From an alpha proteobacterium HIMB114 (lineage in GTDB: Bacteria > Pseudomonadota > Alphaproteobacteria > Pelagibacterales > Pelagibacteraceae): a DNA stretch of 64,000 bases. The stretch's first letter is position 1, and the number at the start of each line of letters is the position of its first letter. The DNA is taken from the NCBI GenBank assembly GCA_000163555.2, contig ADAC02000001.1:1-64000 (forward strand). Reading direction: 5' to 3'. Made by a program: the position numbers and the translations under genes. Shown here piece by piece: positions 53,299 to 61,851 of this stretch. The notes below the pieces were generated by a model, which was not told the DNA's origin, did not search any database, and was given only the letters and a program-made list of their open reading frames with translations.

Positions 53299-56200
53299 TT
53301 ATAATTTTACTGGATAAGGTTTATCAGGATCAATATTATATTTTTTAATAGCATCCTTAACAACTTTAGATGCAATCTTTTGTTCTTTAGATAAAGTACT
53401 TAGAGTATTCACCACAATTGACTCTTTATTAACTTCAAAAAACTTTCTTAATTCTTTTCTAGTATCACTACGTCCATAACCATCAGTTCCAAGTGTTAAA
53501 AAATTAGTTTTTATATATGGTCTAATTTGATCAATATGTGATCTAATGTAGTCACTTGCTGCAATTATTGGACCTGACCTACCTTCTAAACATTTTTCGA
53601 TATAGGTTTTTCTTGGTTCTTTATCTGGATGAAGTTGGTTCCACCTTAAAGTTTCAGCACCCTCTCTTTGTATTTCTGAGTATGAAGTTATACTCCAAAC
53701 ATCACTATCAATTCCAAATTCATCATTTAATATTTGAGCTGCTTTAACTGTTTCATTTAATATTGAACCAGAACCAAAAAGCTGAACAGTAGCTTTGCCT
53801 TTATTTCTAAATTCTTTAAACAAATACATTCCTTTAAGAATATCTTCTTTTTTTACATGACTTGGTATTTCTGGATGTTTATAATTTTCATTAAGGGCAG
53901 TAACATAATAAAAAATATTTTCTTTATGTTCGTGCATTCTTTTAATTCCATCTTCAACAATGGTCGCCATTTCATATGCATAGGTTGGGTCGTATGAAAT
54001 ACAATTTGGTATCATTGAAGCCATAATTAATCCTTGACCATCTTGGTGTTGCAAGCCTTCTCCAGCTAGAGTTGTTCTTCCAGAAGTAGCTCCAATTAAA
54101 AAGCCTCTAGCTTGTGAATCACCAGCTGCCCAAGCAAGATCCATAACTCGTTGAAAACCAAACATGGAATAAAAAATATAGAATGGAATCATCTCAACAT
54201 CGTGGTTTGTGTATGACGTTCCTGCAGCAATAAAGGATGACATTGCACCGGCTTCAGTTATACCTTCTTCTAGAACTTGACCGCTTTGATCTTCTCTATA
54301 TGAACTTAATTGTTCAGAATCTACAGGCTCATATTTTTGTCCTTCATGAGCATATATCCCAACTTTTTGAAAAAAACCTTCCATACCAAAAGTTCTAGCT
54401 TCATCAGGAATTATAGGGACAAGTTTTGGCGCGACTTCTTTATCTCTAAATATTTTACCTAAAATAGCTACTAATGCCATCGTTGTTGAAAGTTCCCTTT
54501 CTCCAGAACTTTTCATTGAAGATTCAAAAATACTAGGATCTGTAATTTTAATCTGTTTAGAATTTGAAGATCTTGAAGGTATGAAGCCTCCAAGAGCCGC
54601 TCTTCTCTCTTTTAAATATTGTATTTCATCAGATTTTTCGTCAGGTCTGTAAAATTCAAGATTTTCTACTTGCTTATCTGTTAACGGAATATCAAAACGG
54701 TCTCTAAAATAATACATATCATCAAGACCGAGTTTTTTTTGCTGGTGAGTTGTATTAATACTTTCGCCAGATTTACCCATTCCATAACCTTTAATTGTTT
54801 TTGTTAAAATTACTGTCGGTTGTCCTTTGTGCTTTATGGCAGCATCATAGGCCGCATAAACTTTATGAGGATCATGACCGCCTCGATTTAATCTCCAAAT
54901 ATCTTCGTCAGTAAGATTCGAAACTAGTTGCTTTAGCTCTGGGTACTTGCCAAAGAATTTTTCTCTAACATATTTTCCACCTTTGGCTTTAAAAGCTTGG
55001 TATTCACCATCAACACATTCATCCATTCTTTTCATTAACAAACCTGTTTTATCAGCTTGCAAGAGAGGGTCCCAATATGAACCCCAAATAACTTTAAGAA
55101 CATTCCATCCAGCACCTCTAAAAGTACCTTCCAGTTCTTGGATTATTTTTCCATTTCCTCTAACTGGTCCGTCCAATCTTTGTAAATTGCAATTAATGAC
55201 AAATATTAAATTATCTAGATTTTCTCTAGCAGCCAAACCTATTGCACCAAGGGACTCTGGTTCGTCACACTCTCCATCTCCCATGAAGGTCCAAATTTTT
55301 CTGCCTTGTTTGGGAATTAAATTTCTATTCTCCATATACTTCATAAACCTTGCATTATAAATTGAAGTGATAGGACCAAGCCCCATTGATACAGTTGGAA
55401 ACTGCCAGTAATCTGGCATTAGCCATGGGTGAGGGTATGAAGATAAACCTTCCCCTCGTTTAATATTTGCTTCTTGTCTAAAGTTTATTAATTGCTGTTC
55501 TGATATTCGTCCTTCAAGATATGATCTTGCATACATTCCAGGTGCTGCGTGACCTTGAAAGTAAATCATGTCTCCTAAAAAATCATTAGTCTTACCTCTC
55601 CAGAAGTGATTACAACCTACATCGTAAAGGGTTGCAGCAGATGCAAATGTTGCAATATGCCCGCCAAGCTCAGGTGATATTTTATTTGCTCTCACAACCA
55701 TTGTTGCAGCATTCCACCTGATTAATGATCTAATACTCTTTTCTATATTTTGATCTCCAGCTGATTTTTTTTCTAGTTGAGGAGGAATAGTATTTATGTA
55801 AGGAGTATTTTGAGTAAACGGAAGATTAGATCCTGATACATAAGCTTGATTAATTAATTTTGTTAAAAGAAAGTGTGCTCTTCTTGAGCCATCTCTTTTA
55901 ACAACTGAGTTTAAAGACTCAATCCATTCATCTGTTTCTTCTGGATCAATATCTCCAATATCTGGGTTAGATCCAAATACACCCTCATGTTTTATTTCAA
56001 TTCTTTTAGTTTCTGATTGAGTTTGTATGCTAGACTGTACTTGACCATTGCCTTGCGTTTTTTGAGGTATTTCTTTTTTTATTTCTACTTGTCCCGTTTG
56101 ACTAGAGCCTGACAACTCTGCCAAGATATCTCCTTGAGAAACTTTATCCCCAATTTTAACTTTAAAATTAATAATTTTTCCTGAAACATTACTAGGGACC

Positions 56201-56631
56201 TCCATACTAGATTTGTCACTTTCAAGAGTAATGATTGGATCACCCTTATTGATTTCATCACCTTCTTTAACTAATACTTCAATTATCTCGACATTTTTAA
56301 AATCACCAATGTCTGGAACTGTGATAAAATTTTGTGAATTATCATCTAATACATTTGTTTTTTTTTCTGAATTATCATTTTCGTCAACTTCATTTGATCC
56401 ATTATCAATTAAACCAATGACACTTCCCTGTGAAACTTTATCTCCAATTTTTACATTCAATTTTTGAATTGTTCCATCTAATGATGATGGAACCTCAACA
56501 CTTGATTTATCGCTTTCAAGAGTAATAAGAGGATCGTTTTTAGAAACTTTTTGTCCTTCTTTAACAAGAATTTCAATGATCTCTACATCTTTGAAATCAC
56601 CAATATCTGGTACTTTTAATTCTGAAGACAA
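53299..56631 (-). CDS. aceE: pyruvate dehydrogenase E1 (homodimeric) with two N-terminal lipoyl domains
   Basis: The protein has 1110 residues, about 215 longer than a typical AceE. Two lipoyl domains come first: residues about 1-78 with Lys42 in DKSSVEVPSS, and about 100-176 with Lys140 in DKSSMEVPSN. A glutamine/serine-rich linker (about 177-222) joins them to the complete E1 core (from DIGDIDPEETDEWIESL). The core has the thiamine diphosphate motif GDGECDEPES with NLQRLDGPVRGN, and GEGLQHQDGQG later on. E1 decarboxylates pyruvate and reductively acetylates lipoate. Here it carries lipoate on its own arms as well as meeting the one on E2. It stops one base before the aceF start. Confidence 0.94.
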   Translation of the reverse strand: MSSELKVPDIGDFKDVEIIEILVKEGQKVSKNDPLITLESDKSSVEVPSSLDGTIQKLNVKIGDKVSQGSVIGLIDNGSNEVDENDNSEKKTNVLDDNSQNFITVPDIGDFKNVEIIEVLVKEGDEINKGDPIITLESDKSSMEVPSNVSGKIINFKVKIGDKVSQGDILAELSGSSQTGQVEIKKEIPQKTQGNGQVQSSIQTQSETKRIEIKHEGVFGSNPDIGDIDPEETDEWIESLNSVVKRDGSRRAHFLLTKLINQAYVSGSNLPFTQNTPYINTIPPQLEKKSAGDQNIEKSIRSLIRWNAATMVVRANKISPELGGHIATFASAATLYDVGCNHFWRGKTNDFLGDMIYFQGHAAPGMYARSYLEGRISEQQLINFRQEANIKRGEGLSSYPHPWLMPDYWQFPTVSMGLGPITSIYNARFMKYMENRNLIPKQGRKIWTFMGDGECDEPESLGAIGLAARENLDNLIFVINCNLQRLDGPVRGNGKIIQELEGTFRGAGWNVLKVIWGSYWDPLLQADKTGLLMKRMDECVDGEYQAFKAKGGKYVREKFFGKYPELKQLVSNLTDEDIWRLNRGGHDPHKVYAAYDAAIKHKGQPTVILTKTIKGYGMGKSGESINTTHQQKKLGLDDMYYFRDRFDIPLTDKQVENLEFYRPDEKSDEIQYLKERRAALGGFIPSRSSNSKQIKITDPSIFESSMKSSGERELSTTMALVAILGKIFRDKEVAPKLVPIIPDEARTFGMEGFFQKVGIYAHEGQKYEPVDSEQLSSYREDQSGQVLEEGITEAGAMSSFIAAGTSYTNHDVEMIPFYIFYSMFGFQRVMDLAWAAGDSQARGFLIGATSGRTTLAGEGLQHQDGQGLIMASMIPNCISYDPTYAYEMATIVEDGIKRMHEHKENIFYYVTALNENYKHPEIPSHVKKEDILKGMYLFKEFRNKGKATVQLFGSGSILNETVKAAQILNDEFGIDSDVWSITSYSEIQREGAETLRWNQLHPDKEPRKTYIEKCLEGRSGPIIAASDYIRSHIDQIRPYIKTNFLTLGTDGYGRSDTRKELRKFFEVNKESIVVNTLSTLSKEQKIASKVVKDAIKKYNIDPDKPYPVKL
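56206..56320. repeat. lipoyl-domain DNA repeat, copy in aceE
   Basis: This is the second lipoyl domain of E1. It is the partner of the aceF copy at 53167-53281, with 6 differences in 115 bases by eye. The first E1 lipoyl domain (about 56450-56600) is clearly more diverged in DNA. Confidence 0.75.
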
Positions 56632-56715
56632 TTGTTATTCCTATTAATTAATATTAATTTAAATTTTTATTTTCTTAATATATATGAACCGCTACATATA
56701 TAAATAATTAAAAAA

Positions 56716-58152
56716 ATGTACGAAAATTTTGGTCAATTCATAGATAATAAATGGCATAAATCAAAAGATTCTTATCAAGTTATCAATCCATCAACCGAAG
56801 AGATACTTGGTTCAGCATCAAAAGCTTCAGCGGAACAAGTACAACAGGCGATTCAATCTGCAGCTAAAGGTTTTATTAATTGGAAAAATACGCAAGCATG
56901 GGAAAGGTCAAACAAAATAAGAAAAATTGCAGATTTAATTAGAAAAAGAAAAGATGAGATAGCTAAGTGGATTTCACTTGAAGTTGGAAAACCATTTTTG
57001 CAGGCCCAAGCAGAAGCGATAGCTTCAGCAGATATTTTTGAGTGGAATGCAGAAGAGACTAAAAGGATTTATGGTCAAACTGTAGAAAGTAGATTTAAAG
57101 ATACAAGGGTTATAATTAATTATGAACCCGTGGGGGTCGTTGCAGGTTTAGTCCCATGGAATTTTCCATGTATTCTGGCTTCTAGAAAAATATCAACTGC
57201 TTTAGGTGCTGGCTGTTCAATTGTTTGTAAACCTGATGTTATAACTCCGGGGTCCGTAATGGTATTAATTGATATTATTAAAGAAGTTGGACTACCTGAT
57301 GGCACTGTTAATATGCTTTCCGGAGATCCAGCCGGTATAGCTCAACAACTTATAAACTCAGATATAATCAAAAAAATATCAATTACTGGATCAACTAGAG
57401 TAGGTAAATTAATTTTAAAGCAAGCTGCAGACAAAGTTCAAAGAGTAACAATGGAGTTGAGTGGACATTCACCTTTTATAGTTCACGCTGATGCAGATAT
57501 AGAAAAAGCTGTAAACATGGCAATTTTAGCAAAGTATAGAAACACAGGACAAGTCTGTATTTCACCATCAAGATTTTATATTCACGAAAGTAAGAAAGAT
57601 GACTTTACAAAAGGTTATGTAGAGAAAACACAAAAATTGAAAATTGGTCCTGGTATAAATAAAGATACTGATCTTGGTCCAATCACAACAGAAAAAAGAA
57701 TAAACGAAATAGAAGAGCTTGTTAGATTAACAGAAAAAGAGGGAGCAAAAATTTTATGTGGTGGAAAGAGATCTGCAAAGTTTAATAAGGGATATTTTTA
57801 TGAACCAACCGTTTTTGACAATGTTGGAGATAATTTTACAATAACTCAAACAGAACCTTTTGGACCTTTATCTCCAATAATGTCTTTTAAATTATTTGAC
57901 GATGTAATTAAAAGAGCCAATAATCACCCAAATGGATTGGCAGCTTATGTTTGCACTTCCTCTATGAACGTTGCCCATGAAACATCTGAGGCTTTAGAAA
58001 CAGGAATGGTTGCGATTAATACACCTGTGATACCAACCGCAGAAACTCCATTTGGAGGAATTAAACAAAGTGGATACGGAAGAGAAGGTGGTTCGATGGC
58101 AATTAAGGATTATCTAAATATAAAGTACACCCATCTCGGCTTAAAAGGTTAG
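56716..58152 (+). CDS. NAD-dependent aldehyde dehydrogenase, succinate-semialdehyde-type
   Basis: The protein of 478 residues carries the ALDH hallmarks: VPWNFPCILASRKISTALGAG (cofactor entry), ITGSTRVGKL (NAD loop), TMELSGHSPFIV with the catalytic glutamate (the usual GGNAP reads SGHSP), and the catalytic cysteine in GQVCISPSRF. The family includes succinate-semialdehyde dehydrogenases, but the substrate is not fixed by sequence. It is divergent from aceE and followed after 3 bases by the beta-hydroxyacid dehydrogenase gene. Confidence 0.86.
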   Translation: MYENFGQFIDNKWHKSKDSYQVINPSTEEILGSASKASAEQVQQAIQSAAKGFINWKNTQAWERSNKIRKIADLIRKRKDEIAKWISLEVGKPFLQAQAEAIASADIFEWNAEETKRIYGQTVESRFKDTRVIINYEPVGVVAGLVPWNFPCILASRKISTALGAGCSIVCKPDVITPGSVMVLIDIIKEVGLPDGTVNMLSGDPAGIAQQLINSDIIKKISITGSTRVGKLILKQAADKVQRVTMELSGHSPFIVHADADIEKAVNMAILAKYRNTGQVCISPSRFYIHESKKDDFTKGYVEKTQKLKIGPGINKDTDLGPITTEKRINEIEELVRLTEKEGAKILCGGKRSAKFNKGYFYEPTVFDNVGDNFTITQTEPFGPLSPIMSFKLFDDVIKRANNHPNGLAAYVCTSSMNVAHETSEALETGMVAINTPVIPTAETPFGGIKQSGYGREGGSMAIKDYLNIKYTHLGLKG

Positions 58153-58155
58153 TTT

Positions 58156-59007
58156 ATGAAAGTTGGAATTATAGGTACAGGTCTGATGGGCTTTCCAATG
58201 GCTATAAATATAGCCAAAAAGTTTGAGCTAAAATCTTTCAATAGAACTTTTGAAAAAATGAAGGGTCTTGAAAAATATAAAATTACACTTTGCAATACTT
58301 TAGAAAGTTTATCAAAGGAAACCGATGTTATTATATCTATGTTGCCTGGAGATAAAGAAGTAATGAAAACTATTAATCAAATAAAAAAATTTATTGAATC
58401 TGGAACTGTATTTATAGATATGAGTTCTACAAAAGTTTCTACAGCAAACGAATGTTATAAGATACTGAAAGAAAAAGACTCAAGCTTTATAGATGCCCCG
58501 GTTTCTGGAGGTCCAGAAGGAGCAAAATCTGGCTCTCTAGCTATTATGGCTGGAGGTGATGAGGATGCATTCTTAAAAGTGAAAAATGTATTAGAAGCCA
58601 TGGGCAACCCAACATTAGTAGGTCCAAATGGCAGTGGTCAAGTTTCTAAATTATGTAACCAAATTATTGTAGGAGTTACAATTGGAGCGGTAGCAGAAGC
58701 TATAATTTTATGTGAAAAAAATGGAGCAGATCCAAACAAATTTATAAAAGCAGTGTCCGGAGGATTTGCTGATGGAAAAATTTTACAAAATCATGGTCAA
58801 AGAATGATCGATAAAGATTTTGTTGCTAGAGGAAAAAATATTACACATTTAAAAGATATGAATAATATTCTTGAATGCGCTTCACAAAAAGGCATAAAAC
58901 TTCCAATTTCACATCTTATTAAAAATATGTTCCAAAATTTATGTGACTCAGGCTTTGAGAACGAAGATCATTGTTCTTTGTATAAGGAAATATCAAATAA
59001 AAAATAA
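58156..59007 (+). CDS. beta-hydroxyacid dehydrogenase (3-hydroxyisobutyrate/GlxR type)
   Basis: A 283-residue NAD(P)-dependent reductase: N-terminal GIIGTGLMGFPMAINI, FIDMSSTKVS, FIDAPVSGGPEGAKSGSLAIMAGG (substrate site) and the catalytic lysine in GQVSKLCNQI. Family members act on 3-hydroxyisobutyrate, tartronate semialdehyde or related 2- and 3-hydroxy acids. Together with the preceding aldehyde dehydrogenase it forms a semialdehyde-handling pair. The gene ends one base before the convergent tRNA-Thr. Confidence 0.86.
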   Translation: MKVGIIGTGLMGFPMAINIAKKFELKSFNRTFEKMKGLEKYKITLCNTLESLSKETDVIISMLPGDKEVMKTINQIKKFIESGTVFIDMSSTKVSTANECYKILKEKDSSFIDAPVSGGPEGAKSGSLAIMAGGDEDAFLKVKNVLEAMGNPTLVGPNGSGQVSKLCNQIIVGVTIGAVAEAIILCEKNGADPNKFIKAVSGGFADGKILQNHGQRMIDKDFVARGKNITHLKDMNNILECASQKGIKLPISHLIKNMFQNLCDSGFENEDHCSLYKEISNKK

Positions 59008-59008
59008 G

Positions 59009-59084
59009 TGGTGCCCACAACCAGAATTGAACTGATGACCCCGTCCTTACCATGGACGTGCTCTACCAACTGAGCTATGTGGGC
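59009..59084 (-). tRNA. tRNA-Thr (GGT anticodon)
   Basis: Read on the minus strand, acceptor GCCCACA pairs with TGTGGGC. The D arm is GCTCAGTTGGTAGAGC, the anticodon stem CGTCC/GGACG encloses ATGGTAA with anticodon GGT, the T arm is ATCAGTTCAATTCTGGT, the discriminator is A, and CCA is encoded. The length is 76 bases. It reads ACC and ACU. It is convergent with the dehydrogenase gene, one base away. Confidence 0.95.
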
Positions 59085-59171
59085 ATTTTAATTATTAATA
59101 TATTTTCCATTGTCTAATAAAAGTCTTTTTTTAATCAAAAATTTAACTTTTTTAATTTGTATTTATTTCTC

Positions 59172-59387
59172 ATGATAAAAAAAATGTCTAACATATTGGT
59201 ACTTCTGGCTTTCGTTTTTGTAGCTAATTGTGCCCAACACTCGGTTAAATTTGGTAAAAAATGTACTCAAGTTGCAAAGGATGGAACTTACGAAAAATCT
59301 TATATTTGGATTGTTAACAAAAATACTAATCCAGATTTTGGAAAAAAAATTACAAAACAAAACTGTATTTCTGCAGAAACCTCATAA
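59172..59387 (+). CDS. small putative lipoprotein
   Basis: From the ATG at 59172 the product is 71 residues: a basic start (MIKKM), a hydrophobic segment ending VFVANCAQ with a cysteine in lipobox-like position, then a charged soluble part with two more cysteines. The -1 residue is Asn, so lipoprotein processing is not certain. An upstream TTG (59157) or the next ATG (59184) are alternative starts. Family unknown; it may be an outer-membrane or periplasmic small protein. Confidence 0.5.
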   Translation: MIKKMSNILVLLAFVFVANCAQHSVKFGKKCTQVAKDGTYEKSYIWIVNKNTNPDFGKKITKQNCISAETS

Positions 59388-59415
59388 AAGTCACTTAATC
59401 TAGCTATCCAATTTC

Positions 59416-59444
59416 TTGACAAAATCTTCGGATATCTATTTAAA
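59416..59444 (+). promoter_or_regulatory. candidate promoter of cold-shock gene
   Basis: TTGACA (59416-59421) is a perfect -35 hexamer, followed after 17 bases by TTTAAA (59439-59444), a weak -10. Transcription would begin near 59451, at the base of the hairpin. Confidence 0.4.
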
Positions 59445-59450
59445 GTGCCC

Positions 59451-59468
59451 AGCATCAAAGTTGATGCT
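59451..59468 (+). promoter_or_regulatory. 5' UTR hairpin of cold-shock gene
   Basis: AGCATCAAAGTTGATGCT is a perfect inverted repeat (8-base arms around 2 bases; in practice a 7-base stem with a 4-base loop). It would be at the very 5' end of the cold-shock mRNA. No T run follows, so it is not a terminator. It may stabilise the transcript or respond to temperature. Confidence 0.4.
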
Positions 59469-59490
59469 GTAATTTAATAAGAAAGTAAGT

Positions 59491-59697
59491 ATGAGTATAA
59501 AAGGTAAAGTAAAATGGTTTAATGGAACCAAAGGTTATGGTTTTATTGAACGAGAAGACAAAGAAAAAGACGTCTTTGTTCATATGTCTGCAGTAAAAGA
59601 TTCAGGAGTAGGTTATCTAGACGAAGGTGATTCTTTGACTTTTGAAATCGAAGAAGGAAAAAAAGGCCCTTCAGCAGTTAACCTAAAAAAAGAATAG
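59491..59697 (+). CDS. cold-shock domain protein
   Basis: A 68-residue single-domain protein with both nucleic-acid-binding motifs: RNP1 as KGYGFIERE and RNP2 as DVFVHMSAV. It acts as an RNA chaperone. The start is ATG at 59491, 24 bases after a 5' UTR hairpin (59451-59468). Downstream a small palindrome GTTAAA-AA-TTTAAC (59698-59711) precedes the Shine-Dalgarno of the next gene. It may be a weak stop or processing site. Confidence 0.93.
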   Translation: MSIKGKVKWFNGTKGYGFIEREDKEKDVFVHMSAVKDSGVGYLDEGDSLTFEIEEGKKGPSAVNLKKE

Positions 59698-59726
59698 GTT
59701 AAAAATTTAACGTAGGAGGCTCGGTC

Positions 59727-59924
59727 ATGGGTATACATTATGATTATAAATCCAAAAGAGGAGAAAGAGCTATGCTTAAGGAAGCTAAAAGAAAAGAACG
59801 TTTAGCTCTAAAGAAAGCTAAAAGGGCCTCCACGTCAGATATTGAAGAGAAAAGTGAAGAGGTTAAAATGCACGATATTAATAAACCTATCACTTTAGAT
59901 GATTTAACCAACCCAGATAAATAG
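59727..59924 (+). CDS. small basic/acidic conserved-looking protein (65 aa)
   Basis: A strong Shine-Dalgarno sequence (AGGAGG) lies within 12 bases upstream. The protein has a basic first half (YDYKSKRGERAMLKEAKRKE, then more Lys/Arg) and an acidic, Asp-rich end (ITLDDLTNPDK). No membrane helix. The family is unknown to me. It is followed 2 bases later by a lysine-rich microprotein and dcd, suggesting one transcript. Confidence 0.6.
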   Translation: MGIHYDYKSKRGERAMLKEAKRKERLALKKAKRASTSDIEEKSEEVKMHDINKPITLDDLTNPDK

Positions 59925-59926
59925 CT

Positions 59927-60034
59927 ATGCAATTATTATCCAAAAAGGATGATAAAAAACAAAAGCTTGCCGACGCTTTGAAGCAAAATTTAAAAAGACG
60001 AAAAGAATTTAAAAAAAAATTAGAAAATAAATAA
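59927..60034 (+). CDS. lysine-rich microprotein (35 aa)
   Basis: ATG at 59927 opens a 35-residue frame ([20 protein letters not shown] then a lysine/arginine run ending KKLENK) that ends TAA at 60032-60034. The final base overlaps the dcd start in TAATG. It probably forms one basic amphipathic helix. [15 protein letters not shown]-like element is, from memory, seen in small proteins next to murA in alphaproteobacteria, so it is likely real. Confidence 0.55.
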   Translation: MQLLSKKDDKKQKLADALKQNLKRRKEFKKKLENK

Positions 60035-60588
60035 TGAGCGTTCTCTCAGATAAATGGATTAAAAAAATGTCTTTGGAACATGGAATGATAAGTCCATTTA
60101 TTGAAAAACAAGAAAGATCTAATAATATATCGTATGGCCTTTCTTCATTTGGATATGATGCAAGAGTCTCAAGCGAATTTAAAATATTTACTAACGTTAA
60201 TTCATCAATTGTAGATCCAAAAAATTTTTCAGATAATAATTTAATTACAAAAACAGAGGATGTATGTATTATTCCTCCAAATTCCTTTGCTCTTGCCTCT
60301 ACAGTTGAGTATTTTAAAATACCAAGAGACACTTTGGTTATATGTTTGGGAAAAAGTACTTATGCTAGGTGTGGAATTATAGTAAATGTCACACCATTAG
60401 AGCCTGAGTGGGAAGGTCATGTGACTTTAGAATTTTCAAATACAACTCCATTACCAGCAAAAATTTATGCTAATGAGGGGGCATGTCAGTTTATCTTCTT
60501 AAAAGGAAATGAGTCTCCAGAAACATCGTATGCAGATAGAAAAGGAAAGTATATGAAACAAACCGGTGTAACACTTCCAAAAATCTAA
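60034..60588 (+). CDS. dcd: dCTP deaminase
   Basis: The 184-residue enzyme belongs to the dUTPase-like fold. [13 protein letters not shown] holds the substrate-binding start, [32 protein letters not shown] the active-site region with the catalytic glutamate, and ACQFIF the end. It converts dCTP to dUTP for thymidine synthesis. It overlaps the microprotein gene and stands 6 bases before murA. Confidence 0.95.
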   Translation: MSVLSDKWIKKMSLEHGMISPFIEKQERSNNISYGLSSFGYDARVSSEFKIFTNVNSSIVDPKNFSDNNLITKTEDVCIIPPNSFALASTVEYFKIPRDTLVICLGKSTYARCGIIVNVTPLEPEWEGHVTLEFSNTTPLPAKIYANEGACQFIFLKGNESPETSYADRKGKYMKQTGVTLPKI

Positions 60589-60594
60589 TTATCA

Positions 60595-61851
60595 ATGAAA
60601 AAAATTGTTATTAACGGTGGAGCAAAGCTTCATGGGTCAATTAATATTTCAGGATCTAAAAATGCAAGCCTACCAATACTAGCAGCAACATTATTAATAG
60701 ATGAAAAAATAATTTTAAGCAATGTTCCAATGGTTAAAGATATATTGACTATGATTAATCTTTTGGAAACATTGGGCAAAAAAGTTAAAGTTAAAAGAAA
60801 TATATTAGAAATAACTTCAAAAAATAAAAAAAATTATGTAGCCAAATATGAGCTAGTTAAAACAATGCGAGCAGGCATTTTGGTTATTGGACCATTATTA
60901 GCTAAATATGACAAAGCAAAAGTTTCGTTACCAGGTGGTTGCGCAATTGGAGCAAGACCGGTTGATATACATTTAGATTTTTTATCTAAATGTGGATATC
61001 AAAATAAAATTTCAAAAGGGTATGTTATGTCTAATAAGCAATCTATTAAAAAAAAAATTTTATATAAATTTAAGAAAATATCTGTAGGAGCGACTGAGAC
61101 TGCTATTTTAAATTGTTGTTTATCAAATAAAGAAGTTAAATTAAAAAATATTGCAATCGAACCAGAGATAATTGATCTGATTAATTTTTTAAATAAATCA
61201 GGTGCCAATATCAAATTTACAACAAAAAGATCTTTATTAATTAAAGGGGTTAAGACTTTAAATAGTACAAAATACAGTATTATGCCTGACAGAATAGAGG
61301 CCGGAACTTATATGATAGCCTCTGGTATTACACAAAGTTCTTTAACTTTAAATAACATTTTAATCGATCATTTAAAAAATATTATAATTGTTTTAAAAAA
61401 AATTGGCTTTAAATTTAAATTTATTTCAAATACGAGTTTAAAAGTTTTACCTTCAAAATTAAAACCTATTAAAATAAAAACAGTTCCATACCCTGGTTTT
61501 CCAACGGATATGCAAGCACAACTAATGAGCCTACTCATTTTAACGAAAGGCATTTCAGAAATTAAAGAGGATATTTTTGAAAATAGATTTTTGCATGTTT
61601 TGGAGTTGCAAAGGATGGGAGCTAATATTCAGATAAACAATAATATAGCAAGGATTACAGGTATAGATAAGCTTTCTGGAGCTGAAGTTATGGCAACAGA
61701 TTTAAGAGCTTCTGTATGTTTAGTGTTAGCCGGTTTGGTAGCAAGAGGAAAAACTGTAATAAACAGAGTTTATCATCTTGAAAGAGGCTATGAAGATTTA
61801 GTAAAAAAATTAAAAAAATGTGGAGCTAAAATTAAATTTTTAAATGTTTGA
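60595..61851 (+). CDS. murA: UDP-N-acetylglucosamine enolpyruvyl transferase
   Basis: The 418-residue protein opens with INGGAKLHGSINISGSKNASLP (substrate lysine), has the active-site cysteine in PGGCAIGARPVD, MPDRIEAGTYM and LRASVCLVLAGL. It catalyses the first committed step of peptidoglycan synthesis. Length and motifs are normal. It overlaps the DUF2948 gene by 8 bases. Confidence 0.96.
   Translation: MKKIVINGGAKLHGSINISGSKNASLPILAATLLIDEKIILSNVPMVKDILTMINLLETLGKKVKVKRNILEITSKNKKNYVAKYELVKTMRAGILVIGPLLAKYDKAKVSLPGGCAIGARPVDIHLDFLSKCGYQNKISKGYVMSNKQSIKKKILYKFKKISVGATETAILNCCLSNKEVKLKNIAIEPEIIDLINFLNKSGANIKFTTKRSLLIKGVKTLNSTKYSIMPDRIEAGTYMIASGITQSSLTLNNILIDHLKNIIIVLKKIGFKFKFISNTSLKVLPSKLKPIKIKTVPYPGFPTDMQAQLMSLLILTKGISEIKEDIFENRFLHVLELQRMGANIQINNNIARITGIDKLSGAEVMATDLRASVCLVLAGLVARGKTVINRVYHLERGYEDLVKKLKKCGAKIKFLNV

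Noticed and set aside
54947-55360. A 137-residue plus-strand frame opposite aceE
   Set aside because: It is antisense to the conserved thiamine diphosphate region of aceE and is explained by that gene's codon pattern.
59698-59711. GTTAAA-AA-TTTAAC as terminator of the cold-shock gene
   Set aside because: The stem is short, contains almost no GC and has no T run after it; a ribosome site for the next gene follows directly.
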